64,000 bases of DNA from Methylobacterium sp. AMS5 (GTDB taxonomy: Bacteria > Pseudomonadota > Alphaproteobacteria > Rhizobiales > Beijerinckiaceae), in assembly GCF_001542815.1 (NCBI RefSeq), contig NZ_CP006992.1, positions 3,043,501 to 3,107,500 on the forward strand. The letters are read 5' to 3'. A model generated the notes under the pieces. It searched no databases, was not told the origin of the DNA, and was given only the letters and a program-made list of their open reading frames with translations. Position numbers and translations under genes: made by a program. Shown in pieces: positions 1 to 8,450 of the stretch (within the stretch, counting starts at the first letter, position 1; each line of letters starts with the position of its first letter).

Positions 1-74
1 TTGCAGCACAAGGTGCAGGGGCCGCAGGCGCGGCCCGGAGCGGGCACGGCGACGATGGTGGCCGGATCGAGCAT
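1..74 (-). CDS. YkgJ-family cysteine-cluster protein, 5' fragment
   Basis: Only the first 24 codons lie in the window; the gene runs off the left edge. The translated end carries CGPCTLCC, a dense cysteine motif typical of the N-terminus of YkgJ-like zinc/iron-binding cysteine-cluster proteins, whose biochemical role is generally unknown. The ATG at 74 is the only usual start codon found in this frame for the next 50 bases upstream. It is divergent from the aminotransferase at 197, so the 122-base gap should hold both promoters. The family assignment rests on one motif. Confidence 0.5.
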   Translation of the reverse strand, partial: MLDPATIVAVPAPGRACGPCTLCC

Positions 75-196
75 CGCGAGCGGGTCGGTTGTGTCAATCG
101 ATGAGGCGAACGGCGCCTTCCTGAGGGAGATTGCGGCCGTTAGTGTGGCGAGGTTGCCGGCGCGCCCCGTCGGCGAAGACTTCCGGCTGCCGCATC

Positions 197-1588
197 ATGC
201 TGTCGAACATCGCCGCCCGCGACGTCGAGACCCTGATCCATCCCTATACCAATCTCGCCACCTTCCGGGAGACGGGCCCGCTGGTGCTGGAGCGAGGCCA
301 CGGCGTCTGGGTCTACGACACAGACGGGCGCCCCTATCTCGAGGGCATGGCCGGGCTGTGGTGCACGGCCCTGGGCTACGGCAACGAGGAATTGGTCGAG
401 GCCGCCGCCGAGCAGATGGGCCGGCTCCCCTTCGCCCACCTGTTCTCGGGCCGCAGCCACGATCCGGCGATCGAGCTGGCCGAGACGCTCAAGGAGCTGA
501 TGCCGGTCCCGACCTCGAAGATCTTCTTCACGTCCTCGGGTTCCGAGGCCAACGACGCGCAGGTCAAGCTTCTCTGGTATATGAACAACGCGCTGGGACG
601 CCCGCGCAAGAAGAAGATCATCGCCCGCAGGAAGGGCTACCACGGCGTCACCGTGGCGACCGCCTCGCTCACCGGCCTTCCCGCCAACCACGCCGACTGG
701 GACCTGCCGATCGACGGCTTCCTCCACACCGCCTGCCCGCACCATTACCGCGGCGCTGAAGCGGGCGAGACCGAGGAAGCCTATTCGCAGCGTCTCGCGG
801 CGGAACTCGAAGCGCAGATCCTCGCCGAGGATCCCGACACTGTGGCGGCCTTCTTCGCCGAGCCGGTGATGGGGGCGGGCGGGGCCATCGTGCCGCCGGC
901 CGGCTATTTCCCGGCGATCCAGGCGGTGCTCGATCGCTACGACGTGCGCCTCGTCGCCGACGAGGTGATCTGCGGCTTCGGCCGGCTCGGCACGTGGTTC
1001 GGCAGCGAGGCGCTCGGCATGCGCCCGAACACCCTCTCCTTCGCCAAGGCTCTGACCTCCGGCTACCTCCCGCTCGGCGGCATCAGCATCGACGAGCCGC
1101 TCTACCGGGCGATGCTCGACGAGAGCGTCAAGCTCGGCGGCTTCGGCCACGGCACCACCTATTCCGGGCATCCCGTCGCCTGCGCGGTGGCCAACCGGGC
1201 GCTGCACATCTACCGGCGCGACCGTATCGTCGAGCGGGCCGGGGAGCGTGCGCCGCATTTCCAGGCCGCCCTGGCGCGGCTGGCCGACCATCCCCTCGTC
1301 GGCGAGGCGCGGGGCATGGGGCTGATCGGCGGCATCGAGATCGTGGCCGACAAACCCTCGAAGCGGCAGTTCGAGCCGAAGGCGGCGGTGGCGGCGCGCT
1401 GCGTCGCCTTCGCGCAGGACGAGGGGCTCATCGTGCGCTTCCTGGCCGGCGACCGCATCGCCGTCTGCCCGCCGCTGGTGATCGAACCTGACGAAATCGA
1501 TACCTTGTTCGAGCGCTTGGCCCGTGCCCTGGATCGCACCTCAGCCTGGATCGCGCAGGAGGGACTGGAACCAATGCCGGCCCCATGA
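197..1588 (+). CDS. Class III PLP-dependent aminotransferase
   Basis: A 463-residue fold-type I aminotransferase of the omega-amino-acid/diamine group, which moves an amino group from an omega-amine or beta-amino acid to pyruvate or a 2-oxo acid in the cytoplasm. The PLP-binding lysine is K284 in SFAKALTSGY, and D255 in DEVICGFGR should hold the pyridine nitrogen. TSSGSEAND near residue 115 is the phosphate-binding part. The ATG at 197 is chosen because the family homology begins around NIAARDVETLIHPYT; a longer reading from 131 adds residues that look non-coding. Substrate cannot be read from sequence; amines, beta-alanine or taurine-like compounds are possible. No partner gene adjoins it. 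Confidence 0.9.
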   Translation: MLSNIAARDVETLIHPYTNLATFRETGPLVLERGHGVWVYDTDGRPYLEGMAGLWCTALGYGNEELVEAAAEQMGRLPFAHLFSGRSHDPAIELAETLKELMPVPTSKIFFTSSGSEANDAQVKLLWYMNNALGRPRKKKIIARRKGYHGVTVATASLTGLPANHADWDLPIDGFLHTACPHHYRGAEAGETEEAYSQRLAAELEAQILAEDPDTVAAFFAEPVMGAGGAIVPPAGYFPAIQAVLDRYDVRLVADEVICGFGRLGTWFGSEALGMRPNTLSFAKALTSGYLPLGGISIDEPLYRAMLDESVKLGGFGHGTTYSGHPVACAVANRALHIYRRDRIVERAGERAPHFQAALARLADHPLVGEARGMGLIGGIEIVADKPSKRQFEPKAAVAARCVAFAQDEGLIVRFLAGDRIAVCPPLVIEPDEIDTLFERLARALDRTSAWIAQEGLEPMPAP

Positions 1589-1920
1589 GCCGCGCATCGG
1601 GACAGCGGATCAAGTCGCGGGCTCTTCCGGTGTAGATCCACGGAGGGCGTTGCAAGATGGGCCGCGTTGCAATGCACTATCGCGTGGCCGAAAAGCGACC
1701 ATAGGCCATGCCCGATTTCTCGCCTTGCGCGAAATTCAGGCCGATCCGAAGTCTTAAGCTTCCGTTCATGTAATCGGGTCGATCAAAGGGAGGACGGCAT
1801 CTTCGCAATCTCGCCACGAGAGGGGTGTCGAAGAGTCGTCCTCGCGATGTTCGCGAGACCAACGATCGAGCCGACGCGGTCGCCAACCGGCCGTTCCGAC
1901 GCGCTAACAGGACAGGATCC
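1589..1920. other. Intergenic, nothing recognised
   Basis: About 330 bases between the aminotransferase and the next plausible small gene. Several overlapping reading frames are open on both strands, as expected at this GC content, but none has a convincing start or recognisable protein. No clear terminator or repeat was seen. Confidence 0.4.
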
Positions 1921-2136
1921 ATGTACGCCCCCAGCCGAACCCCGACCTTCGCGGCCGAGCCGGGCATCGCCTCCCCGGTAACCGTGGCCGGGGATCGCGA
2001 GAATTTCCGCCCCGTCGCTCTGCCGGCGCTGGCCGCCGCGGTCCATGTCAGCAGCGCTGCCATGAAAGCGGCCCGCACCAAGGCTGAGGCCCGGAACACC
2101 GTCCGCTTCGTTCACGAGGACGAGCCCGTCGATTGA
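1921..2136 (+). CDS. Small hypothetical protein
   Basis: A 71-residue reading frame starting at an ATG that follows an AGGA element. I do not recognise the protein. It is Ala-rich in the middle (residues 30-50), has a basic stretch KAARTKAEAR and ends with an acidic tail HEDEPVD. There is no signal peptide or membrane segment. It lies 37 bases before the metallophosphoesterase gene on the same strand and could be co-transcribed with it. Overlapping frames on both strands are also open here, so it may not be a real gene. Confidence 0.4.
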   Translation: MYAPSRTPTFAAEPGIASPVTVAGDRENFRPVALPALAAAVHVSSAAMKAARTKAEARNTVRFVHEDEPVD

Positions 2137-2173
2137 GGCTTGACGCTGCCGCCACTCCATCGGCTCTGGCGGC

Positions 2174-3088
2174 ATGCTCATTCTCCCGACTCGCAGGCAG
2201 ATTCTCGGCGGATTCGGCGCCTCGGCGCTGACCCTCGGCTCCGGGGGCGCCTACGCCTTCATCGTCGAACCGCGGTTCCGGCTCGCGCTGACCCGCTACA
2301 GTCTGACGCCGCCGGGTTGGGACCCCGGGCACCGGCTGCGCATCGCGGTGCTCGCCGACATCCATGTCTGCGAGCCCTACATGCCGCTCGACCGGGTGGC
2401 GGAGATCGTGGCGGCGACGAACGCGCTCGCCCCCGACCTGATCCTCCTGCTCGGCGATTATCCCGCCGGCCGAAAGGTGACGTGGCACCGGGTGCCGTTG
2501 TCCGATTTCGCGCGGCTGGCCGAGGGTCTGCGCGCGCCGCTCGGCACCTACGCCGTCCTTGGCAACCACGACTGGTGGGACGATTCAGAGGCGATGCGTG
2601 CGGGCAAGGGCCCCGTCGAGATCCGGCGGCTGCTCGAAGCGCGCGGCATTCCGGTGCTGGAGAACGACGCGGTTCGTCTGACGCATGACGGCCGGCCGTT
2701 CTGGATCGCCGGGGTCGCGGATCAGGAGCCGTTCCGCCCGCTCGGCAGTCTTCGGAGCCTCGCCGACCTTCCGGCCACGCTGGCGCAGGTGACGGATGCG
2801 GCGCCGGTGATCCTGATGGCGCACGAGCCCGATATCTTCGTGAAGGTGCCCCCCCGCGTCTCCCTCACGCTCTCGGGCCATACCCATGGCGGCCAGATCC
2901 GCGTGCTGGGCTACTCGCCGGTGCTGCCCTCCCGCTACGGCCAGCGCTTCGCTTACGGCCATGTGCTCGAGGACGGGCGCCACCTCATCATCTCCGGCGG
3001 CCTCGGCGTCAGCGGGGTCGGCATCCGCTTCGGGGTGCCGCCGGAAATCGTCCTGATAGAACTCGGCGGTGAACCGCCCACGGCCTGA
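2174..3088 (+). CDS. Metallophosphoesterase, YkuE-like, exported
   Basis: A 304-residue calcineurin-like phosphoesterase. The metal-binding signature appears in order: DIH (about residue 62), GDYPAG (about 96), GNHDWW (about 125) and GHTHGGQ (about 235). The N-terminus holds TRRQILGGFGASALTLG, a twin-arginine-like signal, so the enzyme probably acts at or outside the inner membrane; YkuE-type relatives have been linked to phospholipid or cell-wall phosphoester hydrolysis. The second metal motif GDYPAG departs slightly from the usual GDxV form. The substrate is unknown. The start is the ATG just before the signal sequence. Confidence 0.85.
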   Translation: MLILPTRRQILGGFGASALTLGSGGAYAFIVEPRFRLALTRYSLTPPGWDPGHRLRIAVLADIHVCEPYMPLDRVAEIVAATNALAPDLILLLGDYPAGRKVTWHRVPLSDFARLAEGLRAPLGTYAVLGNHDWWDDSEAMRAGKGPVEIRRLLEARGIPVLENDAVRLTHDGRPFWIAGVADQEPFRPLGSLRSLADLPATLAQVTDAAPVILMAHEPDIFVKVPPRVSLTLSGHTHGGQIRVLGYSPVLPSRYGQRFAYGHVLEDGRHLIISGGLGVSGVGIRFGVPPEIVLIELGGEPPTA

Positions 3089-3102
3089 GGCCCTCGCGCC
3101 CC

Positions 3103-3321
3103 TCAGCCCTTCCGGCGCGGCGCCGCGCCGACATGCAGGAAGCTGCGCTCGCCGGTCGCGGCTTCCGCAACGTGCTGGATGGTGTCGAGAAGCTGGGCGA
3201 TCGGCCGCGGCCCGGCATGGGGCGCCAGGGCGTCCGGAGCAACCCGGCGGGCGACGGTGCGCCCGGCCACGAGCTGCGCCTCGCTGAGGACATCGAAAGT
3301 ACGGCCGACTCGTCGGTTCAT
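3103..3321 (-). CDS. Conserved small hypothetical protein
   Basis: A 72-residue cytoplasmic protein of unknown function beginning MNRRVGRTFDVLSEAQ. It has the feel of a conserved alphaproteobacterial small protein, with a helical segment RPIAQLLDTIQHVAEAA and a basic end APRRKG, but no motif is recognised. The ATG at 3321 is preferred over one 12 codons upstream because the extra residues look unlike coding sequence. About 40 bases upstream is a TTAA-rich sequence resembling a CtrA half-site, which is only suggestive. It is convergent with the metallophosphoesterase. Confidence 0.55.
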   Translation of the reverse strand: MNRRVGRTFDVLSEAQLVAGRTVARRVAPDALAPHAGPRPIAQLLDTIQHVAEAATGERSFLHVGAAPRRKG

Positions 3322-3377
3322 CGCTCTCTCCGCTGAGCCCAACCGTGACGCCATCATGGTAAACGCCGCGTTAACGC

Positions 3378-3815
3378 TTACAGGACGAGGCGGTAGCGGC
3401 AGAAGTCGTCGGCAGCGACAAAGCGCTCATAGAGTCGCCGGGCCTGCGCGTTCTCGGCCCGCGTGTGCCAGTAGAGCCGCGACCAGCCCAATGCCTTACC
3501 CCGATCGATAAGGTCGGCGATCAGTGCCCGGCCGATGCCGCCGCCGCGCGCCTCGGGCGCAACGAACAGATCCTCCAGGTAGCAGACCGGTGCCGTACTC
3601 CACGTCCCCTCGTGAAGGACGTTGACCGTCATTCCGAGCAACAATCCGTCCCGCTCCGCCAGCCGTGCGAAGACCGGCGAGGCCGGATCGAGAATGCGCG
3701 CCCAGGTCGCGGCGGTGACCGCCTCAGGCAGAGTCTCACCGTAGAAGGCGAGGTAGCCGGCCCAGAGCCGGCGCCATCCGGCCTCGTCGGCGGCGGCGGG
3801 ATCACGGATCGTCAT
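3378..3815 (-). CDS. GNAT-family N-acetyltransferase
   Basis: A 145-residue GCN5-related acetyltransferase. The acetyl-CoA-binding motif A is clear: LEDLFVAPEARGGGIGRAL at about residues 70-90, with the R/Q-x-x-G-x-G/A core as RGGGIG. The C-terminal YWHTRAENAQARRLYERF is the usual alpha4/beta7 region. Substrate is not predictable. The ATG overlaps the stop codon of the upstream glycosylase gene by four bases (ATGA), so the two are translated from one message; a link to repair of alkylated DNA is inferred from that pairing only. Confidence 0.85.
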   Translation of the reverse strand: MTIRDPAAADEAGWRRLWAGYLAFYGETLPEAVTAATWARILDPASPVFARLAERDGLLLGMTVNVLHEGTWSTAPVCYLEDLFVAPEARGGGIGRALIADLIDRGKALGWSRLYWHTRAENAQARRLYERFVAADDFCRYRLVL

Positions 3816-4738
3816 GGCATCCTCCGCGCGGCATCCTCGGCCCAGAGATGGATCGCCGCATAGGCCCGCCAGGGCCGCCAGGCCGCCGCGCGCTCGAGAA
3901 GCGCAGGCCGGCTCGGCCGCCCGGTGCCGGTATCGAGAGCACGCATCAGCCCCACATCCCCCGCCGGGAAGGCATCGGCTTGAGCCAGCGCGCGCATGGC
4001 GACGTAATGCGCGGTCCAATCCCCGATGCCGGGCAGCGCCTTCAGACGGGCGACCGTCGCGTCGAGTTCGCCGCCGGGCGCGAACAGATCCGGCGTAGCG
4101 AGCATCGCCGCGGCAAGTCCCTGTATCGCCCGGCCGCGGGCGCGGGGCATGTTCAGCACGAGCGAAATCTCGGCGTCCACGAGCTGTTCCGGCGTCGGAA
4201 ACAGGTGGGTGAGACCCGGCTCGTTCCCGCACGTCTCCCCATCGAGGGGCGTGCCGAAACCCGCGACGAGGCGGCCGGCAAGGCGCGTCGCGGCGGCGAC
4301 CGAGACCTGCTGGCCGAGGATCGCCCGGACCGCCAGTTCGAACCCGTCGAAAGCGCCCGGCATCCGCAGACCCGGCCGGCGCCCCACGAGGGCCGCCGTG
4401 AACGGATCGCGGCCGAGTCCGGCGGCGATCATCCGCGGGTCGGCGTCGAGATCGAACATCGCCCGCACCCGCGCGAGGAGGTTTTCGTGGTCGTCATCTG
4501 AACCGAGGCCACGGATACGGACCGACAGAGCGCTCGCTTCGGCCGCCACGGAGACGGTGCCGCAGTGCCCGTCGAGGGCGAAGGTGCGGGCATAGCGGCC
4601 GGCCGTCACGGTTTCGACGCCGGGGCTCGCATGGTCGGCGAAGAATCGTTCGAGATGTGCCCAATCGTAGGGCTGGCGGCAGGCCAGCGTGAAACGGGCC
4701 CCGTCCTCTCGGGCCGCAGGTGAAGGGGTCTGCGTCAT
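3812..4738 (-). CDS. alkA: DNA-3-methyladenine glycosylase II family (AlkA)
   Basis: A 308-residue base-excision repair glycosylase that removes alkylated purines. An AlkA N-terminal beta domain (about residues 15-120) is followed by the HhH-GPD fold: AILGQQVSVAAATRL near residue 145, the helix-hairpin-helix LPGIGDWTAHYVAMRAL near 240, and the catalytic aspartate D261 in FPAGDVG. The ATG at 4738 is used because 21 further in-frame residues upstream are not conserved-looking. No Ada-type activator gene is seen next to it. It is the first gene of a two-gene unit with the downstream GNAT enzyme. Confidence 0.9.
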   Translation of the reverse strand: MTQTPSPAAREDGARFTLACRQPYDWAHLERFFADHASPGVETVTAGRYARTFALDGHCGTVSVAAEASALSVRIRGLGSDDDHENLLARVRAMFDLDADPRMIAAGLGRDPFTAALVGRRPGLRMPGAFDGFELAVRAILGQQVSVAAATRLAGRLVAGFGTPLDGETCGNEPGLTHLFPTPEQLVDAEISLVLNMPRARGRAIQGLAAAMLATPDLFAPGGELDATVARLKALPGIGDWTAHYVAMRALAQADAFPAGDVGLMRALDTGTGRPSRPALLERAAAWRPWRAYAAIHLWAEDAARRMP

Positions 4739-4787
4739 GAACCGGTGGGGAGCGTGGCAGGAGGTCGGCCCCACTGTTGGGCCGGCG

Positions 4788-5075
4788 TCAGCTCGGCGCA
4801 ACCGGTTCGGTGCTCTCGAACTCCGCAGTATCGCCTACGAGGTCGGTGAGGGACACGGCCAAGCGCCGGGAATCCTTCAGGTGAAGCGTCGCATCGGGCG
4901 TGATCCAGAGCGGGTGCAGCGCCGCGTGCCGGCCGGTGAGGCTGCCATGGGCGAGGACGATGCCGTCACGGCGCTCGATGACGACCTTGTAGCGGACCGC
5001 GACCGGCTCGATCCCCTGAGCGGACACGGCGCCGCGACCGCTCAAGACCTGCAGGACTTCGTTCGGCTCGAACAT
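4788..5075 (-). CDS. Hypothetical protein
   Basis: A 95-residue protein of unknown function, read from MFEPNEVLQVLSG. It has alternating hydrophobic strands (RYKVVIERRDGIVLAHG, PDATLHLKDSRRLAVSL), suggesting a small beta-rich fold, and no signal or membrane segment. It lies about 50 bases upstream of alkA on the same strand and may belong to the same transcript. Not recognised; the strand and start are chosen from codon appearance alone. Confidence 0.5.
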   Translation of the reverse strand: MFEPNEVLQVLSGRGAVSAQGIEPVAVRYKVVIERRDGIVLAHGSLTGRHAALHPLWITPDATLHLKDSRRLAVSLTDLVGDTAEFESTEPVAPS

Positions 5076-5347
5076 GGGGAGGGGCCAGCAGCCGGGAATG
5101 AGAGGCAAAAGGATTTGCCACTTAATCCCGAACTACGGCACCCGCGTTCCAACGCCAAGATGCTGCGATGACAGTTCCCCGCTTCCCCCCAGGCTGCGTC
5201 GGGAAATGGGGGCGGGTTCGGGGCGGGGAGGGTCCGTCTCTCATGCGAGCCGCACACGAAGGCCGACCGAGCGACCGTCATCGTCCGTGGCCGGATTGTT
5301 ACGGCTGCCCGGGCCATGAGGTCGCCGCCCGCCGCGACGGCGAACGG

Positions 5348-6502
5348 CTACGGCAGTTCGCGCACGGTGACCCGGCCGCGCTCGACCGCGAGCGCCATGC
5401 GTCCGTGCTTGAGCGCCAGCGCCTTGTCCCCGAACAGGGAGCGGCGCCAGCCCTGGAGCACGGCCACATCCGCCGCGTCGTCCTCGGCGAGTGCTTCGAG
5501 ATCATCGACGGTGGCGATGATCTTGGGCGCCACGCCCTCTGCCTCGGCCACCGCCTTGAGCAGCACCTTCAGCAGATCGACCAGGGCGCCGCTGCCGCCC
5601 CCGCGGGAGCGGCTGCGCTCGGGTACGGCGATCTGCGAAGGATCGCGGGCAAAACCCCGCTCGACCGAGGCGAGGATCTCGGTGCCGGTGCGCGAGCGCT
5701 CGAATCCGGCAGGGATGGTGCGCAGGCGTCCCAGGGCCTCGACGCTGCGGGGCCCGGCGGTGGCGATGTCGATCACCGCCTCGTCCTTGAGGATGCGCCC
5801 GCGCGGGACGTTCCGGCTCTGGGCTTCCGCCTCGCGCCACGCGGCCACTTCCATCAGCACGGCGATCTCGCGCGGTTTGCGCATCCGCCCCGAGAGCCGG
5901 CGCCACGCCTGGGCGGGCTCGGCCTGATAGGTCTCCGGCGAGGTGAGGACCGCCATCTCCTCGTCGAGCCAGAGGCCGCGGTCGGTGCTCAGCAGCTCGG
6001 CCGCGAGCACCTGATAGATCGTCACGAGATGGGTGACGTCCGACAGGGCGTAGGCGAGTTGCGCCTCGGACAGGGGGCGCCGCGACCAATCCGTGAAACG
6101 GGAGGACTTGTCGATGCGCGCCTTGGCGACATCGTTGACCAGTTGCTCGTAGGACACCGAGTCGCCGTAGCCGCAGACCATGGCCGCGACCTGCGTGTCG
6201 AAGAACGGCTGCGGCAGAAGCCCGCCGAGCAGCCAGATGATCTCCAGGTCCTGCCGGGCCGAATGGAACACCTTCACGGTGCTCTCATCGGCCATCAGAT
6301 CGAAGAACGGCTTGAGATCGAGGTCTTTCGCGAGCGGATCGACGAGGCAGGCGAATCCGTCGGGCCCGGCCATCTGGATCAGGCAGAGCTTCGGATAATA
6401 GGTCGTCTCGCGCATGAACTCCGTATCGACGGTCACGAACGGCTGCGCGGCGAGTTGGGTGCAGGCGTCGGACAGAGCCTGCGTTGCGGAGATCAGTTCC
6501 AT
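5348..6502 (-). CDS. rnd: Ribonuclease D
   Basis: A 384-residue 3'-5' exoribonuclease that trims structured RNAs such as tRNA precursors. The DEDDy exonuclease motifs are present: VDTEF at about residue 25 (Exo I), [11 protein letters not shown] near 83 (Exo II) and [13 protein letters not shown] near 155 (Exo III, with Y and D). An HRDC domain follows (about residues 205-290) and a second HRDC-like segment lies at the C-terminus, matching the usual length for the family. It is preceded on the same strand by a small WYL-like gene. Confidence 0.93.
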   Translation of the reverse strand: MELISATQALSDACTQLAAQPFVTVDTEFMRETTYYPKLCLIQMAGPDGFACLVDPLAKDLDLKPFFDLMADESTVKVFHSARQDLEIIWLLGGLLPQPFFDTQVAAMVCGYGDSVSYEQLVNDVAKARIDKSSRFTDWSRRPLSEAQLAYALSDVTHLVTIYQVLAAELLSTDRGLWLDEEMAVLTSPETYQAEPAQAWRRLSGRMRKPREIAVLMEVAAWREAEAQSRNVPRGRILKDEAVIDIATAGPRSVEALGRLRTIPAGFERSRTGTEILASVERGFARDPSQIAVPERSRSRGGGSGALVDLLKVLLKAVAEAEGVAPKIIATVDDLEALAEDDAADVAVLQGWRRSLFGDKALALKHGRMALAVERGRVTVRELP

Positions 6503-6597
6503 AGAACCGGCTATACCGAAGGACGTGCGTCACCGCGAGCCGACGAGGGGCCTCTTGTCCCCACGCGATTGCGCTTCGAGACGAAAACTTCGCTCCT

Positions 6598-6987
6598 TCA
6601 CGCCGCCCGGCGGGGGATGCGCGCGCTCCGAGCCTTCCGCTGCGCCTCGGCGTGGACGAGCAGCCAATCCAGGATACCGGTTTCGATCCGCGTGCCCGAG
6701 GCGGGCTCGGTGAGCCGTCGGATGCGGTCGGCGCGCAGGCCGCGATAGAGTCCGTGCGCCCGGTCGATGCCGCCGAGCAGAGTGCGGCCGGGCCCGAGCC
6801 TCAGCTCGCGCGCGTCGAGCGTGCGGGTCGTCCAGGCGCCGCGGGCGTCCTCGTAGACCACCTCGAAGCGGCCTTCGAGAGGCAGCGTGCGCCACACGCT
6901 CCGTACCCCACCGTCGGACGCCGGCGCAGGCGCGCGACGGGAGCGGGAGGAAGGCCCGTCGCCGGGGTGAAAGCGTCGAAATCCCAT
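6598..6987 (-). CDS. Small WYL-like domain protein
   Basis: A 129-residue protein read from MGFRRFHPGDGP. The stretch from about residue 40, with FEVVYEDARGAWTTRTLDAR followed by GLYRGLRADRIRRL, resembles a WYL ligand-binding module (a Y-D-x-G-x-x-T-x-R opening and an R-G-x-R-x-D-R-I end) but there is no helix-turn-helix before it. The N-terminal 35 residues are basic and Arg/Ser/Pro-rich. It sits 95 bases upstream of rnd on the same strand and could be co-transcribed. The domain assignment is by pattern only; function unknown. Confidence 0.55.
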   Translation of the reverse strand: MGFRRFHPGDGPSSRSRRAPAPASDGGVRSVWRTLPLEGRFEVVYEDARGAWTTRTLDARELRLGPGRTLLGGIDRAHGLYRGLRADRIRRLTEPASGTRIETGILDWLLVHAEAQRKARSARIPRRAA

Positions 6988-7156
6988 GGACTTGATATGG
7001 TGTTTGCCCTGGTTTTCCACAAGCAAACGCGTGGCCCTTCGGCGCGGTCATGCCGCGCTGCGGGATCGAACTTTGCCTTCGAAATCGCATTGCATCCGGG
7101 CTAAGGTCACGCTTGATCTGGGGCGGGCGGCGAACGGGATCGTGGGAGAGGCCGGG

Positions 7157-8413
7157 ATGAGTGAGAGACGGTTCCGAGCGGCGCGCTGGGCGCTCGCGGG
7201 AATGCTGGCCGCGATTGTCAGCGCTTTCCTCCATCCGGCGTCATCGCGCGCCCAGACGTTCCAGACGGCGGCCGCGCACGCGATCCTGATCGATGCCGAT
7301 TCCGGCTCGGTGCTGTTCGAGAAGGCGGCCGACGAACCGTTCTCCCCGGCGAGCATGGCCAAGCTGATGACCGCGGAAATCGTGTTCCGCGCCATCAAGG
7401 AGGGGCGCCTCTCCATGGACACCGAGTTCACGGTGACCGAGGACGCGTGGCGCCGCGGCGGGGCCGGGGGCGGCGGTTCCTCGATGTTCGCGCAGGTCAA
7501 CAGCCGCATCAAGCTCTCCGACCTGCTGCGCGGCCTGATCGTGCAGTCGGGCAACGACGCGGCGATCACCATCGCCGAGAACATGGCGGGCACCGAAGAG
7601 GCGTTCGCCGGGATGATGAACCAGCGCGCCAAGGAGATCGGGCTGACGCGCTCGACCTTCCGCAACGCGACCGGCTACTCGGCCCCCGACCAGAAGGTGA
7701 CCGCCCGCGACATGGCGCGGATCGCCCAATACCTCATCGACACCTACCCCGAGTTCTACAAGATCTATTCCGAGCGTGAATTCACCTGGAACAAGATCAA
7801 GCAGCAGAACCGCAACCCGCTCCTGACCCTCGATATCGGCGCCGACGGCCTGAAGACCGGCTACCTCGAAGAGTCGGGCTACGCGCTCACCGGCTCGGCG
7901 GTGCAGAACGGCCAGCGGCTGATCATGGTGGTCTCCGGCCTGAAGACCGCGCGTGACCGCGCGGCGGAAGCCCGCAAGATGATGGAATGGGGGTTCCGCG
8001 CCTTCGAGCCGCGGCAGGTCTTCGCCGCAAGCGAAACGGTTGCCGAGGTCTCGGTCTTCGGCGGCGAGAAGGGCTCCGTGCCGGTGGTGGCCAACAAGCC
8101 GGTGCGCCTGCTGCTGCCGCGCGGCACCTCGGACCGGGTGACCGCCAAGGTGGTCTACCAGGGGCCGCTCATCGCGCCCGTGGCGCAGGGCCGCGAGGTC
8201 GGCCGCCTGCGCGTCACCCGCGGCGACACCCTCGCCCTGGAGCAGCCGGTTTATGCCGGGGAGACGGTGGAGGCCGGCACCCTGTCGCAGCGGGCGCTCG
8301 ACGCGGCGCTGGAAGTCGGCACCGACCTCGTCCGCCGCGCCTTCGAGAAGGCCAAGGGCGGCAACGGCTCCGGCAGCACGTCCACGGCCGGCACGGCCAG
8401 CGGCAACTCCTGA
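7157..8413 (+). CDS. D-alanyl-D-alanine carboxypeptidase (S11 family)
   Basis: A 418-residue DD-carboxypeptidase that removes the terminal D-Ala of peptidoglycan stem peptides in the periplasm. The three penicillin-binding motifs are intact: S66-M-A-K69, S131-G-N133 and K233-T-G. The first 32 residues form a signal peptide ending at SSRAQ. A C-terminal beta domain (about residues 285-385) is followed by a low-complexity Gly/Ser/Thr tail without a clear membrane helix, so the DacA/C-type anchoring is uncertain. The start at 7157 follows a GGGAGAGG ribosome-binding site; longer frames upstream lack one. It is divergent from the WYL-like gene. Confidence 0.92.
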   Translation: MSERRFRAARWALAGMLAAIVSAFLHPASSRAQTFQTAAAHAILIDADSGSVLFEKAADEPFSPASMAKLMTAEIVFRAIKEGRLSMDTEFTVTEDAWRRGGAGGGGSSMFAQVNSRIKLSDLLRGLIVQSGNDAAITIAENMAGTEEAFAGMMNQRAKEIGLTRSTFRNATGYSAPDQKVTARDMARIAQYLIDTYPEFYKIYSEREFTWNKIKQQNRNPLLTLDIGADGLKTGYLEESGYALTGSAVQNGQRLIMVVSGLKTARDRAAEARKMMEWGFRAFEPRQVFAASETVAEVSVFGGEKGSVPVVANKPVRLLLPRGTSDRVTAKVVYQGPLIAPVAQGREVGRLRVTRGDTLALEQPVYAGETVEAGTLSQRALDAALEVGTDLVRRAFEKAKGGNGSGSTSTAGTASGNS

Positions 8414-8450
8414 AGATCGTCTCCCTGATCGGACCTCGCTGGTCCGGATT

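Noticed and set aside
1..759. Long plus-strand frame at the window start
   Set aside because: It is a frame-shifted shadow of the aminotransferase, Arg/Pro-rich with no recognisable domain, and begins at the window edge.
140..1291. 383-codon minus-strand frame opposite the aminotransferase
   Set aside because: Antisense frame of a clear gene; composition is typical of GC-rich shadows (runs of Arg, Gly and Val) and no fold is recognisable.
5168..6748. 526-codon plus-strand frame opposite rnd
   Set aside because: It lies antisense to RNase D, whose catalytic motifs are intact; long open frames are expected there at this GC content.
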